From: Pasteurellaceae bacterium Pebbles2
GTDB taxonomy: Bacteria; Pseudomonadota; Gammaproteobacteria; Enterobacterales; Pasteurellaceae
NCBI GenBank assembly: GCA_023101505.1
Contig: LVZA01000001.1
Span: 1,736,001-1,800,000, forward strand
Direction of reading: 5' to 3'
DNA length: 64,000 nt
Part shown: positions 1 through 9,849 of the stretch, piece by piece
How positions within the stretch are numbered: the stretch's first letter is position 1
How the letters are laid out: each line of letters opens with the position of its first letter
Notes under the pieces: model-generated
Database searches by the model: none
Told to the model about the DNA's origin: nothing
Seen by the model: the letters and a program-made list of their open reading frames with translations, nothing else
Position numbers and translations under genes: made by a program

Positions 1-23
1 TGATTTTGCACCGCACTTTTTTA
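1..23. terminator. Right arm of an uptake-sequence terminator (partial)
   Basis: The window opens with a Hin uptake sequence in inverse orientation followed by a T-run. This matches the right half of the paired-uptake-sequence terminators seen elsewhere in the window. The left arm and the gene it would serve lie outside the window, so the call is by analogy only. Confidence 0.35.
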
Positions 24-95
24 GCTTTTGGGGAATTCTTGCATTTCCTTTTACTTACGTCTATGATGTCGTAAATAAAGAGTAAGGAGCATACT

Positions 96-275
96 ATGTT
101 TGTGAAAGAAAAAGGCTATGATGAATTTTTAGCTCAGAAAATTGCTAAAGGTCTTGCTCAACTTGAAGCAGGACAAGGCATTCCCCTTGAGCAAGCGAAA
201 GCTTTAGTTCAAGCAACAATCGAAGAAACGGCTAAAGATTTAGCTGATTTTGAGCGTGAAGTTGCATATGCCTAA
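96..275 (+). CDS. Putative antitoxin of a RelE/ParE-type toxin-antitoxin pair
   Basis: A 59-residue acidic, mostly helical protein (MFVKEKGYDEFLAQ...) preceded by a good ribosome binding site (AAGGAG at 84-89). Its last eight bases overlap the start of the next gene, the usual antitoxin-then-toxin arrangement with translational coupling. Such antitoxins bind the toxin and normally repress their own promoter. I cannot assign the DNA-binding fold (ribbon-helix-helix or other) from sequence alone. The call rests mainly on size, order and overlap with a recognisable toxin. Confidence 0.6.
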   Translation: MFVKEKGYDEFLAQKIAKGLAQLEAGQGIPLEQAKALVQATIEETAKDLADFEREVAYA

Positions 276-555
276 AACCGTTATTTTATCACTTGAAGCG
301 CTTGGCGATATTCGTTCTTGTGTGCGTCAAGTGATGGTATTTACTGGCTTTGAAAATAGCGGAATTAAATTGCAATATGATCTATTTGCTAAAATTGAAG
401 CTATTGGTTTTATGCCATCGGCAATGGGGCGAATACGTGAAGATGGAACAAGAGAAGCATTTGCCCGTGGTTATCGAATTGTTTATAAAGAAAATACAGA
501 TCACGTTTTAATTGTTGCCGTTATTCACTCAAGTAGGATTTATCCAAGACCTTAA
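268..555 (+). CDS. RelE/ParE-superfamily toxin
   Basis: A 95-residue protein starting at the ATG that overlaps the antitoxin stop codon. An upstream TTG at 250 is possible but lies inside the antitoxin and lacks a ribosome binding site. The C-terminal half has the pattern G-Y-R-I-V-Y ... H-V-L-I-V-A-V-I-H-S-S-R-x-Y-P, typical of the last strands of ParE-like toxins. RelE members cut mRNA on the ribosome, whereas ParE members poison DNA gyrase. The ending resembles ParE, but the target cannot be decided here. No intact mobile element flanks the pair. Confidence 0.7.
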   Translation: MPKTVILSLEALGDIRSCVRQVMVFTGFENSGIKLQYDLFAKIEAIGFMPSAMGRIREDGTREAFARGYRIVYKENTDHVLIVAVIHSSRIYPRP

Positions 556-646
556 AAATGTAAACCTATCTATTTTAGTATTGCAGAATATTTAGTGAAT
601 AGGTCGAAAAAATCACCGTTGGTGGCACGAACTAAATAAACTCAAT

Positions 647-690
647 AAAAGTGCGGTGCAAAATTTAATGATTTTGCACCGCATTTTTTT
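647..690 (+). terminator. Terminator made of two inverted uptake sequences
   Basis: AAAAGTGCGGTGCAAAAT and ATTTTGCACCGCATTTTT form a long stem with a six-base loop and a T-run. It lies downstream of the toxin gene. The right arm has one mismatch to the uptake consensus (GCATT for GCACT). Confidence 0.75.
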
Positions 691-781
691 GTTCATCTTT
701 TCTCCATTATTTGCTATAAATGACAGCTGAAATAATTTCATCTCAAGTTTTTGTTTTCTTTAATCAAAATAGGATTTTCTT

Positions 782-1675
782 ATGTTCAAAAAATTGTTCA
801 TCACCACGTTATTTGGCTTATCGGCATTTTCTGCGCAAGCGGATAATTTGAGTAGTTTGACGGCACAAGCCAATAACGGCGATATGCTGGCAATGGCAAA
901 GCTCGCTAAGGCTTATAGTAATCAAAAAAATTATGCGGAAGAAGCCAAATGGCTAACTCGTTTGGCTGAAAAAGATTCTTCGGCTGGGCAATTAAATCTT
1001 GCTTTGATGTACATTAATGGACGTGGTGTTAAACAGGATTATAAACAAGCAGTTTATTGGTTGCAGAAAGCGGCGGATAAAGGCTATGCGCCTGCGCAAC
1101 ATAATCTTGCTGTGGCGTATGACGAAGGGCACGGTGTAAAACAGGATTATCAAAAAGCGGCGTATTGGTATCAACAATCGGCAAAACAAGGCTTTGCTGA
1201 AGCGGAATTTAATCTTGGTGTGTCGTATGATAAAGGACAAGGGCTAAAACAAGATTATAAACAAGCCGTTTATTGGTATCAAAAGGCAGCGAAGCAAGGA
1301 TATGCTAAAGCGCAACTGAATTTAGCGTTGATGTATGCTGATGGATTGGGCGTGCCAAAAGATGAGAAACAAGCAGTTTCTTGGTATCAAAAAGCTGCTG
1401 AACAGGGTTCGGTTCAGGCGCAATATAATCTTGCCGTGATGTATGTTCAGGGGCAAGGCGTTAAACAAAATTATCAACAAGCCGCTTATTGGAATCAAAA
1501 AGCGGCGGAGCAAGGTTTTGCTCAGGCGCAATTTAATCTTGCCTTGATGTATGATTATGGCGAGGGCGTAAAACAAGATAAACATCTTGCCAAAGATTGG
1601 TTTGGCAAAGCGTGTAAGAACGGCGCTCAAAAAGGCTGCGAGAAATATCGAGCATTGAATGAGCAAGGCTATTAA
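782..1675 (+). CDS. Secreted Sel1-repeat (TPR-like) protein, copy 1
   Basis: A 297-residue protein with a signal peptide (MFKKLFITTLFGLSAFSAQA). The rest is a run of about seven 36-residue Sel1 repeats with the pattern A-Q-x-N-L-A-x-M-Y-x-x-G-x-G-V-K-Q-D-Y-x-Q-A-x-x-W-Y-Q-K-A-A-x-Q-G. Sel1 repeats are alpha/alpha hairpins that bind partner proteins, so a periplasmic scaffold or adaptor role is likely. The partner is unknown. The C-terminus has two Cys residues (C-K-N-G-x-Q-K-G-C) that could form a disulfide. A paralogue follows immediately, with the same signal peptide and the same leader motif before its ATG. Confidence 0.85.
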   Translation: MFKKLFITTLFGLSAFSAQADNLSSLTAQANNGDMLAMAKLAKAYSNQKNYAEEAKWLTRLAEKDSSAGQLNLALMYINGRGVKQDYKQAVYWLQKAADKGYAPAQHNLAVAYDEGHGVKQDYQKAAYWYQQSAKQGFAEAEFNLGVSYDKGQGLKQDYKQAVYWYQKAAKQGYAKAQLNLALMYADGLGVPKDEKQAVSWYQKAAEQGSVQAQYNLAVMYVQGQGVKQNYQQAAYWNQKAAEQGFAQAQFNLALMYDYGEGVKQDKHLAKDWFGKACKNGAQKGCEKYRALNEQGY

Positions 1676-1707
1676 TTGATCGTTTATTAACAAAATAGAA
1701 TTTTCTT

Positions 1708-2700
1708 ATGTTTAAAAAATTATTGCTGACCGTTTTATTTGGTTTATCGACATTTTCTGCGCAAGCGGATAATCTGGCAGCGTTGATTGCTCAGGCGGAA
1801 AAAAGCGATCTGCAGGCAATGGCAACGCTGGCGAATATTTATAATGAGCAGAAAAATTATGTTGAAGAAGTCAAATGGCTAAAACCTTTGGCGATGCAAG
1901 GTCTTGCAGTAAGTCAATATAATCTTGCTTTGAATTATAGTAGCGGAAAAGGGGTTGAAAAAGATGATCAAGAAGCCGCTTTTTGGTATGAAAAGGCGGC
2001 TGAACAAGGACACCCACAGGCGCAATATAATCTTGGCGTGATGTTTGAGAATGGGCAAGGTGTTGCCCAAGATTATACACGGGCGGCTTATTGGTATCAA
2101 CAATCAGCACAGCAGGGATACGCTAAGGCTCAAGCTACGCTTGGTGTGAAGTATGAGTATGGGCTGGGCGTAACACAAGATTTTAAACAAGCCGTGAATT
2201 GGTATCAAACCGCTGCCGATCAAGGGGAAGCCAATGCGCAATTCAATCTTGGTTTTCTATATTATAACGGACAAGGCGTCAAACAAAGCTATAAACAGGC
2301 GCTTTTTTGGTTCGCACAAGCGGCAAAGCGAGGAAATGCACAAGCTCAATATAATTTGGGTTTAATGTATGACCTTGGACAAGGTGTAAAACAAGATTAT
2401 AAACAGGCAGTTTATTGGTATCAAAAATCGGTGGCTCAAGGAAACAAAGACGCTCAATTTAATCTTGGTTTAATGTATTTTGAGGGGCGTGGGTTAAGAC
2501 AAGATTATAAGCAAGCATTTGATTTATTCCAAAAAACAGCAGAACAGGGCGATGCTCAGGCGCAATATAATCTTGCTGTGATGTATTGGAATGGAGATGG
2601 AGTCAAACAAGATAAACGCGCCGCCAAAAAATGGTATGGAAAATCTTGTGATAACGGCAACCAGAAAGGTTGTGAGAAGTATCGTGCTTTGAGTGAGTAG
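1708..2700 (+). CDS. Secreted Sel1-repeat (TPR-like) protein, copy 2
   Basis: A 330-residue tandem paralogue of the preceding gene, one repeat longer. It has a nearly identical signal peptide (MFKKLLLTVLFGLSTFSAQA) and the same Cys-containing C-terminus (S-C-D-N-G-N-Q-K-G-C-E-K-Y-R-A). The 32-base gap ends in an AAAATAGAATTTTCTT leader before the ATG that is nearly identical to that of copy 1, so the duplication included the translation-initiation region. The internal repeats make these genes prone to gain or loss of units by recombination. Function is not known beyond a likely protein-binding role in the periplasm. Confidence 0.85.
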   Translation: MFKKLLLTVLFGLSTFSAQADNLAALIAQAEKSDLQAMATLANIYNEQKNYVEEVKWLKPLAMQGLAVSQYNLALNYSSGKGVEKDDQEAAFWYEKAAEQGHPQAQYNLGVMFENGQGVAQDYTRAAYWYQQSAQQGYAKAQATLGVKYEYGLGVTQDFKQAVNWYQTAADQGEANAQFNLGFLYYNGQGVKQSYKQALFWFAQAAKRGNAQAQYNLGLMYDLGQGVKQDYKQAVYWYQKSVAQGNKDAQFNLGLMYFEGRGLRQDYKQAFDLFQKTAEQGDAQAQYNLAVMYWNGDGVKQDKRAAKKWYGKSCDNGNQKGCEKYRALSE

Positions 2701-2746
2701 GGTTATTAATACAAATTTTATGCGATAAATTGAATTTTTATTCTGA

Positions 2747-4015
<1,269 letters not shown>

Positions 4016-4033
4016 AACTGAGCAAGGAGAGCT

Positions 4034-4079
4034 AAATGTGCGGTGTAAAAAATGTGAGTTTTTGTACCGCACTTTTTTT
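4034..4079 (+). terminator. Terminator of argD
   Basis: An imperfect left uptake sequence (ATGTGCGGTGTAAAAA) pairs with a perfect inverse one (TTTTTGTACCGCAC) followed by eight T residues. Confidence 0.75.
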
Positions 4080-4125
4080 GCATTTTATTTTTTGAAGCCA
4101 ATTATACGAGTGAGCTTCAGAAAGC

Positions 4126-4163
4126 AAAAAAGCGTTAATCTTTATTCAGATTAACGCTTTTTC
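4126..4163 (-). terminator. Terminator of the initiator tRNA gene
   Basis: AAAAGCGTTAATC and GATTAACGCTTTT form a perfect 13-bp stem around an eight-base loop, with A/T runs on both sides. It sits just 3' of the minus-strand tRNA gene. Confidence 0.8.
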
Positions 4164-4179
4164 TTGGAATTTGGAAAAT

Positions 4180-4256
4180 TGGTTGCGGGGGCCGGATTTG
4201 AACCGACGGCCTTCGGGTTATGAGCCCGACGAGCTACCAAGCTGCTCCACCCCGCG
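4180..4256 (-). tRNA. Initiator tRNA-fMet (anticodon CAT)
   Basis: A 77-base cloverleaf reading CGCGGGGTGGAGCAGC... from 4256 down to the encoded CCA at 4180-4182. The anticodon loop is CTCATAA. Two initiator hallmarks are visible: the unpaired first position (C1 opposite A72) and three consecutive G-C pairs at the base of the anticodon stem (GGG...CCC). It is therefore the initiator rather than elongator methionine tRNA. Confidence 0.97.
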
Positions 4257-4425
4257 TCCGATGTGGCGTAATATACTCGTTTAAATTTTTATTGCAAGGA
4301 AAAATGTACGAAAGTGGTTTGTTTGTTGTAAAAGTAAACGAAAAGCACAAAAAAGATTAGGGAAGATGCTCAATTTTTGATAGCATAATGCACTTTCATT
4401 TTCGGATTTATTTTTAGGATTTTTT

Positions 4426-5538
4426 ATGAAATTAATGCAAAAACACCTTGCAGCAAAAGCGTTGACGGTCGCAGCCGCCTTATTATTAGCCGCTTGTTCT
4501 TCTAACTCGGGCAATAATCAAAAAGTAAAAGCCAGCGTTGGCAACTCAGAAATGCAAAAACTTGGGGCGAAATATGCTGGACGTACTTATAGCTCCGCAT
4601 TATTTACTAACGTGCCAAAAGTGGACAATAAAAGTGCGGTGGTAAATCAGGGAAATTTCTTGACCCAACTTTCTAACGTGCGCAATTATTCTAGCCGAAT
4701 TAACAACACTTTTGCGGCTAACTACAGCAAAATTCAACAGTGGGTTGCGGCTGGCGCTGATGTGAGCGAATTATCTCGTTTTGGCATTCGACCGCAAGTA
4801 ATGTCTGGAACGGACGGCTATCAAAATGTGTTGATGACAGGCTATTATTCGCCTGTAATTCACGCTCGTCGCTCGCCACAAGGCAATTACAATAACCCAA
4901 TTTATGCAATGCCAAGCCAAAAACGTTTTTCTCGTGCGCAAATTTATGCCGGCGCATTAGAGGGTAAAGGTTTGGAGCTGGCTTATAGTGATTCAATGTT
5001 AGACAATTTCTTGCTCGGCGTGCAGGGTAGTGGCTATGTTGATTTTGGCGATGGCAATTTAAATTATTTTGCTTATGCTGGACAAAACGGCTTCCCTTAT
5101 ACCGCAGTAGGGCGTTTGCTGGTGGAAGATGGCGAAATTCCTAAAGAAAAAATGTCAATTCAAGCGATTCGTGATTGGGGTAAACGCAATCCATCACGTT
5201 TAAGAGGCTTGTTAGAGCGTAATTCATCTTATGTTTTCTTTAAAAATGATCCAACAGGCAAAGTAAAAGGTTCAGCTGGCGTGCCTTTAGTGCCAATGGC
5301 AGCCGTGGCTTCTGATCGCAGCCTTGTTCCGTCGGGAACGGTATTATTAGTGGAAGTGCCGCAAATGGATAACGCTGGTAACTGGACTGGCGAGCATCAA
5401 TTACATTTGATGGTTGCGCTTGATGTAGGCGGCGCGGTGAAAGGTAATCACTTCGATTTATATCGTGGCATTGGCGACCAAGCAGGACATATTTCAGGCT
5501 TGTCTAAACATTATGGACGAGTTTGGGTACTTCGTTAA
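4426..5538 (+). CDS. mltA: Membrane-bound lytic murein transglycosylase A
   Basis: A 370-residue lipoprotein. The N-terminus ends in a lipobox (L-L-A-A-C, Cys at residue 25), giving anchoring in the outer membrane. MltA cleaves the MurNAc-GlcNAc bond with formation of 1,6-anhydromuramic acid. Family features seen are the conserved G-Y-Y-S-P-V segment (about residue 140), the Y-V-D-F-G-D-G region and the C-terminal 3D domain with D-V-G-G-A-V-K-G-N-H-F-D-L-Y-R-G. Length and start agree with the family. tcdA follows 21 bases later on the same strand. Confidence 0.93.
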   Translation: MKLMQKHLAAKALTVAAALLLAACSSNSGNNQKVKASVGNSEMQKLGAKYAGRTYSSALFTNVPKVDNKSAVVNQGNFLTQLSNVRNYSSRINNTFAANYSKIQQWVAAGADVSELSRFGIRPQVMSGTDGYQNVLMTGYYSPVIHARRSPQGNYNNPIYAMPSQKRFSRAQIYAGALEGKGLELAYSDSMLDNFLLGVQGSGYVDFGDGNLNYFAYAGQNGFPYTAVGRLLVEDGEIPKEKMSIQAIRDWGKRNPSRLRGLLERNSSYVFFKNDPTGKVKGSAGVPLVPMAAVASDRSLVPSGTVLLVEVPQMDNAGNWTGEHQLHLMVALDVGGAVKGNHFDLYRGIGDQAGHISGLSKHYGRVWVLR

Positions 5539-5559
5539 TTATTTGAAAATTATCAAAAA

Positions 5560-6324
5560 ATGACAGAGAGAGTGGATAATTACCAACAACGTTTTGGTGG
5601 CATCGGGCGTTTATATACACCCGAGGGTTTGGCTCGTTTGCAACAAGCTCACGTCTGCGTTGTGGGAATTGGCGGTGTGGGATCGTGGTGTGTGGAAGCC
5701 TTGGCTCGTTCGGGCGTAGGCAACATCACGATGATTGATATGGACGACATTTGTGTAACCAATATCAACCGCCAAATCCACGCTTTAACTGGCAATGTGG
5801 GCAAACTCAAAACCGACGTGATGAAAGAGCGTGTGGCGTTGATTAACCCTGAATGCCAAGTGAACATTATTGATGACTTTCTTTCCAGCGAAAATTTAGC
5901 GGAATATTTAGACCGCAGTTTTGATTATGTAATTGATGCGATTGATAGCGTAAAAACTAAAGCCGCATTAATTGCCTATTGTAAACGCAATAAAATCAAG
6001 GTGATCACCGTTGGTGGAGCGGGTGGACAAACCGATCCAACTCAAATTCAAATCGCAGATTTAAGCAAAACAATTCAAGATCCACTGCTTGCCAAAGTGC
6101 GTTCAACTCTACGAAAAGACTATAATTTCAGCCAAAATCCAAAACGTAAATTTGGCATTGATAGTGTTTTTTCCACTCAACCGTTAATTTTCCCTAAGAT
6201 AAGTGAAAATTGCGATATTTCTGCCACAATGAATTGTGCCAATGGTTTTGGTGCAGCCACAATGGTTACAGCCACTTTCGGCTTTTTCGCCGTCGCTCGG
6301 GTGATTGAAAAATTATTGAAATAA
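5560..6324 (+). CDS. tcdA: tRNA threonylcarbamoyladenosine dehydratase
   Basis: A 254-residue E1/ThiF-like enzyme (also CsdL). It uses ATP to cyclise t6A37 of tRNA to ct6A. The nucleotide-binding motif G-I-G-G-V-G-S-W is at residues 33-40, followed by the conserved D-M-D-D...N-R-Q acidic/arginine stretch and G-G-A-G-G-Q-T-D-P. It follows mltA by 21 bases with a poor ribosome binding site, so it probably shares the mltA message. Confidence 0.93.
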   Translation: MTERVDNYQQRFGGIGRLYTPEGLARLQQAHVCVVGIGGVGSWCVEALARSGVGNITMIDMDDICVTNINRQIHALTGNVGKLKTDVMKERVALINPECQVNIIDDFLSSENLAEYLDRSFDYVIDAIDSVKTKAALIAYCKRNKIKVITVGGAGGQTDPTQIQIADLSKTIQDPLLAKVRSTLRKDYNFSQNPKRKFGIDSVFSTQPLIFPKISENCDISATMNCANGFGAATMVTATFGFFAVARVIEKLLK

Positions 6325-6459
6325 ATTAATTTTCTCTTTAGTTAGATTAATGATTTTTATTTTCTTATTTTTCATCAAAAAAAAAGATGGATTTTTGGTA
6401 AAAATAAGCGTAATCTAACCGAACTTTTTATGATTACATTTTATTTTTGGAGAAATGTT

Positions 6460-7521
6460 ATGGCAAAATTAATTAAAACTGCGGTCGCAACAGCGGTATT
6501 AAGCGTAGCGTTTACGGCACAGGCGGATATTATCACTTCAGTAAAACCCTTGGGTTTTATCGCTTCAAGCATTGCCGACGGTATCACTAATACGCAGGTG
6601 ATTGTGCCAGCTGGCGCTTCACCACACGATTACAATTTAAAACCCTCTGATGTGCAAAAAATGAAATCAGCAGAATTGTTGTTTTGGATCGGCAAAGATG
6701 TGGACGGCTTTTTAAGTAAAAGCGTGGCACAAGTTGATGAAAATAAACGAGTTACCATTGCTGAAATTGCTGGTGTAAAAGAATTATTGGGTAAATCAGC
6801 ACATCATCATCACGATGAAGATGATCACGACGGACACGACCACGACGGACACGACCACGACGGACACGACCACGATGGACACGATCACGATAAACACGAC
6901 CACGATAAACACGACCACGACAAGCGCGATCACGACAAACACGATCACGATGACCACGATCACGAGCATCATCACGGACACGAGCACGAAGTGGACGAAA
7001 ATGGTTTAACGGTGAATTGGCACGTATGGTATTCACCCGAAATCAGTCAGCTAGCCGCTGCCCAAATCGCACAAAAATTAAGCGAGCAATATCCTGATAA
7101 AAAAGCACAAATTGCGGAAAACTTAGCGAATTTTAACCGCACTTTAAGCGAGAAAAATGCACAAATTAAAACCCAATTAGCCCAACTTAAAGACAAAGGT
7201 TTTTATGTGTTCCACGATGCTTATGGCTATTTCAACGATGCCTACGGCTTAAAACAAACAGGTGCGTTCACCATCAATCCGTTAGTTGCGCCAGGGGCGA
7301 AAACCTTAGCGACGATTAAAGAAGAAATCGCCGAACATAAAGTGAGCTGCTTATTTGCTGAGCCGCAATTTACGCCGAAAGTGATTAGCACGCTTGCCAA
7401 AGGCACAGGCGTGAAAATCGGGCGTTTAGATCCAATGGGCGAGGGCATTAAATTAGGCAAAAATGCCTACACTAACTATCTACAATTCACCGCAGACAGC
7501 TATGCCAGTTGCTTAAAATAA
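6460..7521 (+). CDS. znuA: Zinc ABC transporter periplasmic binding protein
   Basis: A 353-residue protein. The ATG at 6460 is chosen because GGAGAA lies just upstream and it gives a clean signal peptide (MAKLIKTAVATAVLSVAFTAQA). An in-frame ATG at 6430 lacks a ribosome binding site. The cluster A-I fold carries the zinc ligands expected of the family (H in S-P-H-D-Y, H in W-H-V-W, H in F-H-D-A-Y, late Asp). Residues 115-177 are an Asp/His-rich loop with about 27 His, which binds extra zinc. The znuBC membrane and ATPase genes are not adjacent. I could not identify a Zur operator with confidence. Confidence 0.93.
   Translation: MAKLIKTAVATAVLSVAFTAQADIITSVKPLGFIASSIADGITNTQVIVPAGASPHDYNLKPSDVQKMKSAELLFWIGKDVDGFLSKSVAQVDENKRVTIAEIAGVKELLGKSAHHHHDEDDHDGHDHDGHDHDGHDHDGHDHDKHDHDKHDHDKRDHDKHDHDDHDHEHHHGHEHEVDENGLTVNWHVWYSPEISQLAAAQIAQKLSEQYPDKKAQIAENLANFNRTLSEKNAQIKTQLAQLKDKGFYVFHDAYGYFNDAYGLKQTGAFTINPLVAPGAKTLATIKEEIAEHKVSCLFAEPQFTPKVISTLAKGTGVKIGRLDPMGEGIKLGKNAYTNYLQFTADSYASCLK
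6802..6990 (+). repeat. In-frame 15-bp repeat array encoding the ZnuA His/Asp loop
   Basis: Consecutive 15-base units (GGA CAC GAC CAC GAC, then variants with AAA or CGC in place of GGA) encode G-H-D-H-D and K-H-D-H-D pentapeptides. Units are multiples of three, so copy-number changes alter loop length without a frameshift. Confidence 0.85.
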
Positions 7522-7546
7522 GCTAGGAAAGTTGCTTAAAATAAGC
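7508..7546 (+). repeat. Short direct duplication over the znuA stop codon
   Basis: GTTGCTTAAAATAAGC occurs at 7508-7523, covering the last codons and the stop of znuA, and again at 7531-7546. It looks like a small local duplication with no obvious function. Confidence 0.7.
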
Positions 7547-7569
7547 CAAACTATCAGCCTAATTTAACC

Positions 7570-7599
7570 AAAGTGCGGTGCAAACAACCGCACTTTTTT
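7570..7599 (+). terminator. Terminator of znuA (paired uptake sequences)
   Basis: AAAGTGCGGT and ACCGCACTTT form a perfect 10-bp stem around GCAAACA, followed by a T-run. Both arms are perfect Hin uptake sequences. Confidence 0.85.
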
Positions 7600-7641
7600 G
7601 TGTTATAATCCCCCCAATTTCCCTCATTACAGAGAATTTCA

Positions 7642-9786
7642 ATGAAACAACTTTTCGCAACCACAGCCCGTGGTTTTGAAGAATTATTAAAAGTCGAACT
7701 CACCCAACTTGGTGCAACAGAATGTCAAGTCAGCCAAGGTGGCGTGCATTTTATGGCGGACGACGAAACCCAATACAAAGCCTTGCTTTGGAGCCGATTG
7801 GCTTCTCGCATTTTATTGCCTATTGCACAAGGCAAAATTTACAGCGATTTGGATTTGTATTCCACTGTGGTTGCCCAAGATTGGTTGTCGTACTTTGATG
7901 AAAGATGTCGCTTTTTAGTGGATTTTAACGGCACAAACCAAGAAATTCGCCATACGCAATTCGGTGCGATGCGTGTTAAAGACGGCATTGTGGACTATTT
8001 TGAACGCCAAGGCAAAGCGCGTCCGACAGTAGATAAAGACCACCCCGACATTCGCATTCACGCCTATTTAAACCGCGAAGAGTTGATTTTATCCCTTGAT
8101 TTAAGTGGAGATGCTTTACATTTGCGTGGCTATCGCGAAGAAACAGGACAAGCTCCATTGCGTGAAACTTTGGCAGCTGCAATCGTGTTACGTTCAGGCT
8201 GGCAAGTTGGCACGCCGTTGGTTGATCCGATGTGCGGTTCAGGCACGTTATTGATTGAAGCGGCACAAATCGAAGCGAAAATTGCACCGCAGTTGCACCG
8301 TATGCACTGGGGTTTTGATTTCTGGAAAGGACATAATCAAGACGCGTGGGAAGCGGTGAAAGCCGATGCGGTAGCGCAGGCGGAAGCTGAATTCAATAAA
8401 AATCCGAAACCGCATTTTTACGGCATCGATCTTGATCATCGCGTTATTCAAAAAGCACAACGCAATGCGCAAAATGCAGGTGTAGCTCATTTGATTTCAT
8501 TTAAGCAGGCGGACGTGGCAGCATTGAAAAATCCAGTGGAAACTGGCGAAAAAGGCACGCTGATTTGTAACCCTCCGTATGGTGAGCGTTTAGGTACAAC
8601 GCCTGCGTTGATCGCGCTTTATTCGGTATTTGGTCAGCGTTTGAAGCAGCAATTTGGCGGTTGGAATGCGTCGATTTTCAGCTCGGAAGAAGGCTTGTTG
8701 GATTGCTTGCGTATGCGCTCGCATCGTCAATTCAAAGCGAAAAATGGGCCGTTGGATTGTATTCAAAAAAATTATCAAATTTCAGACCGCGGTTCAGTGG
8801 TTGAAGATGTGGCAACGTCAACTTTTGACGCATCAGCCAATGCCAATGTGGCGGTAGATTTCGCAAATCGCTTGCAGAAAAATATCAAAAAAATTGAAAA
8901 ATGGGCGAAGCAACAAGGCTTGCAGGCGTATCGTTTGTATGATGCGGATTTACCTGAATATAATTTGGCGGTGGATCGTTATGCCGATCATATCGTGGTG
9001 CAAGAATATGCTGCGCCGAAAAATATCGACGAAAACAAAGCGCGCCAACGCTTGCTTGATGCGGTTACGGCAACCCTTTCGGTTACGGGCGTAGAAACCA
9101 ATAAACTGATTTTGAAAGTACGCCAAAAGCAAAAAGGCACGAACCAATATGAGAAGTTAGCCAACAAAGGCGAGTATTTTTATGTGGAAGAATACAGTGC
9201 GAAATTGTGGGTGAATTTAACCGATTATTTGGACACGGGCTTGTTCTTGGATCATCGCTTAACGCGCAAAATGGTGGGCGAAATGGCGAAAGGCAAAGAT
9301 TTCTTAAATCTCTTTGCTTACACAGGTTCAGCCACGGTTCACGCCGCACTTGGTGGTGCGAAATCGACCACAACAGTCGATATGTCAAACACTTATCTCA
9401 ACTGGGCAGAGCAAAATCTGATCTTAAATGACGTGGACGGCAAACAGCACAAACTCATTCAAGCGGATTGCTTGCAATGGTTGGAAAAACGCGACCGTCA
9501 ATTTGATTTGATTTTTGTTGATCCGCCAACATTTTCTAACTCAAAACGAATGGAAGACAGTTGGGACGTGCAACGTGATCATATCAAGTTAATGCAAAAC
9601 CTAAAACGCATCTTACGCCAAAACGGCACAATTATTTTCTCGAATAATAAACGAGGATTTAAGATGGACTTTGAGCGATTAGCGGAGCTTGGCTTAAGTG
9701 CGGTGGAAATTTCACACAAAACTTTACCGCTAGACTTTGAACGCAATAAGCAAATTCATAATTGTTGGCTGGTTACGGTAGCGTAA
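7642..9786 (+). CDS. rlmL: Bifunctional 23S rRNA methyltransferase RlmKL
   Basis: A 714-residue fusion enzyme. The N-terminal half has a THUMP domain (about 45-155) and a methyltransferase domain with D-P-M-C-G-S-G-T and the catalytic N-P-P-Y-G-E-R at 310-316 (RlmL, m2G2445). The C-terminal half is a second methyltransferase with N-L-F-A-Y-T-G-S and D-P-P-T-F-S-N-S from residue 627 (RlmK, m7G2069). Full length, with no sign of a break at the domain junction. It stands alone between two terminators. Confidence 0.95.
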   Translation: MKQLFATTARGFEELLKVELTQLGATECQVSQGGVHFMADDETQYKALLWSRLASRILLPIAQGKIYSDLDLYSTVVAQDWLSYFDERCRFLVDFNGTNQEIRHTQFGAMRVKDGIVDYFERQGKARPTVDKDHPDIRIHAYLNREELILSLDLSGDALHLRGYREETGQAPLRETLAAAIVLRSGWQVGTPLVDPMCGSGTLLIEAAQIEAKIAPQLHRMHWGFDFWKGHNQDAWEAVKADAVAQAEAEFNKNPKPHFYGIDLDHRVIQKAQRNAQNAGVAHLISFKQADVAALKNPVETGEKGTLICNPPYGERLGTTPALIALYSVFGQRLKQQFGGWNASIFSSEEGLLDCLRMRSHRQFKAKNGPLDCIQKNYQISDRGSVVEDVATSTFDASANANVAVDFANRLQKNIKKIEKWAKQQGLQAYRLYDADLPEYNLAVDRYADHIVVQEYAAPKNIDENKARQRLLDAVTATLSVTGVETNKLILKVRQKQKGTNQYEKLANKGEYFYVEEYSAKLWVNLTDYLDTGLFLDHRLTRKMVGEMAKGKDFLNLFAYTGSATVHAALGGAKSTTTVDMSNTYLNWAEQNLILNDVDGKQHKLIQADCLQWLEKRDRQFDLIFVDPPTFSNSKRMEDSWDVQRDHIKLMQNLKRILRQNGTIIFSNNKRGFKMDFERLAELGLSAVEISHKTLPLDFERNKQIHNCWLVTVA

Positions 9787-9800
9787 ATTCATTGCATAAT

Positions 9801-9832
9801 AAAACGGCATCGTGTAAATCGATGCCGTTAAA
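9801..9832. terminator. Convergent terminator between rlmL and the DUF945 gene
   Basis: AACGGCATCG and CGATGCCGTT form a perfect 10-bp stem with a seven-base loop. An A-run precedes it and weaker T-richness follows, so it may serve both converging genes. Confidence 0.65.
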
Positions 9833-9849
9833 CTATTCTCTAGCTAATC

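Noticed and set aside
992-1693. Long minus-strand open frames over the Sel1 genes
   Set aside because: They are mirror frames of repetitive coding sequence without ribosome binding sites, and their translations simply reflect the complementary repeats.
782-2700. Regularly spaced near-identical units considered as a CRISPR array
   Set aside because: The units are in-frame coding repeats of about 108 bases that translate into Sel1 motifs, with no short palindromic repeats or unique spacers.
6340-6459. Zur operator upstream of znuA
   Set aside because: GAAATGTTAT just before the start resembles part of the enterobacterial site, but it lies on the ribosome binding site and shows no convincing palindrome.
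6752-7036. Arg/Asp- and Val-rich open frames opposite the znuA His loop
   Set aside because: They are low-complexity shadows of the 15-base repeat and have no independent support.
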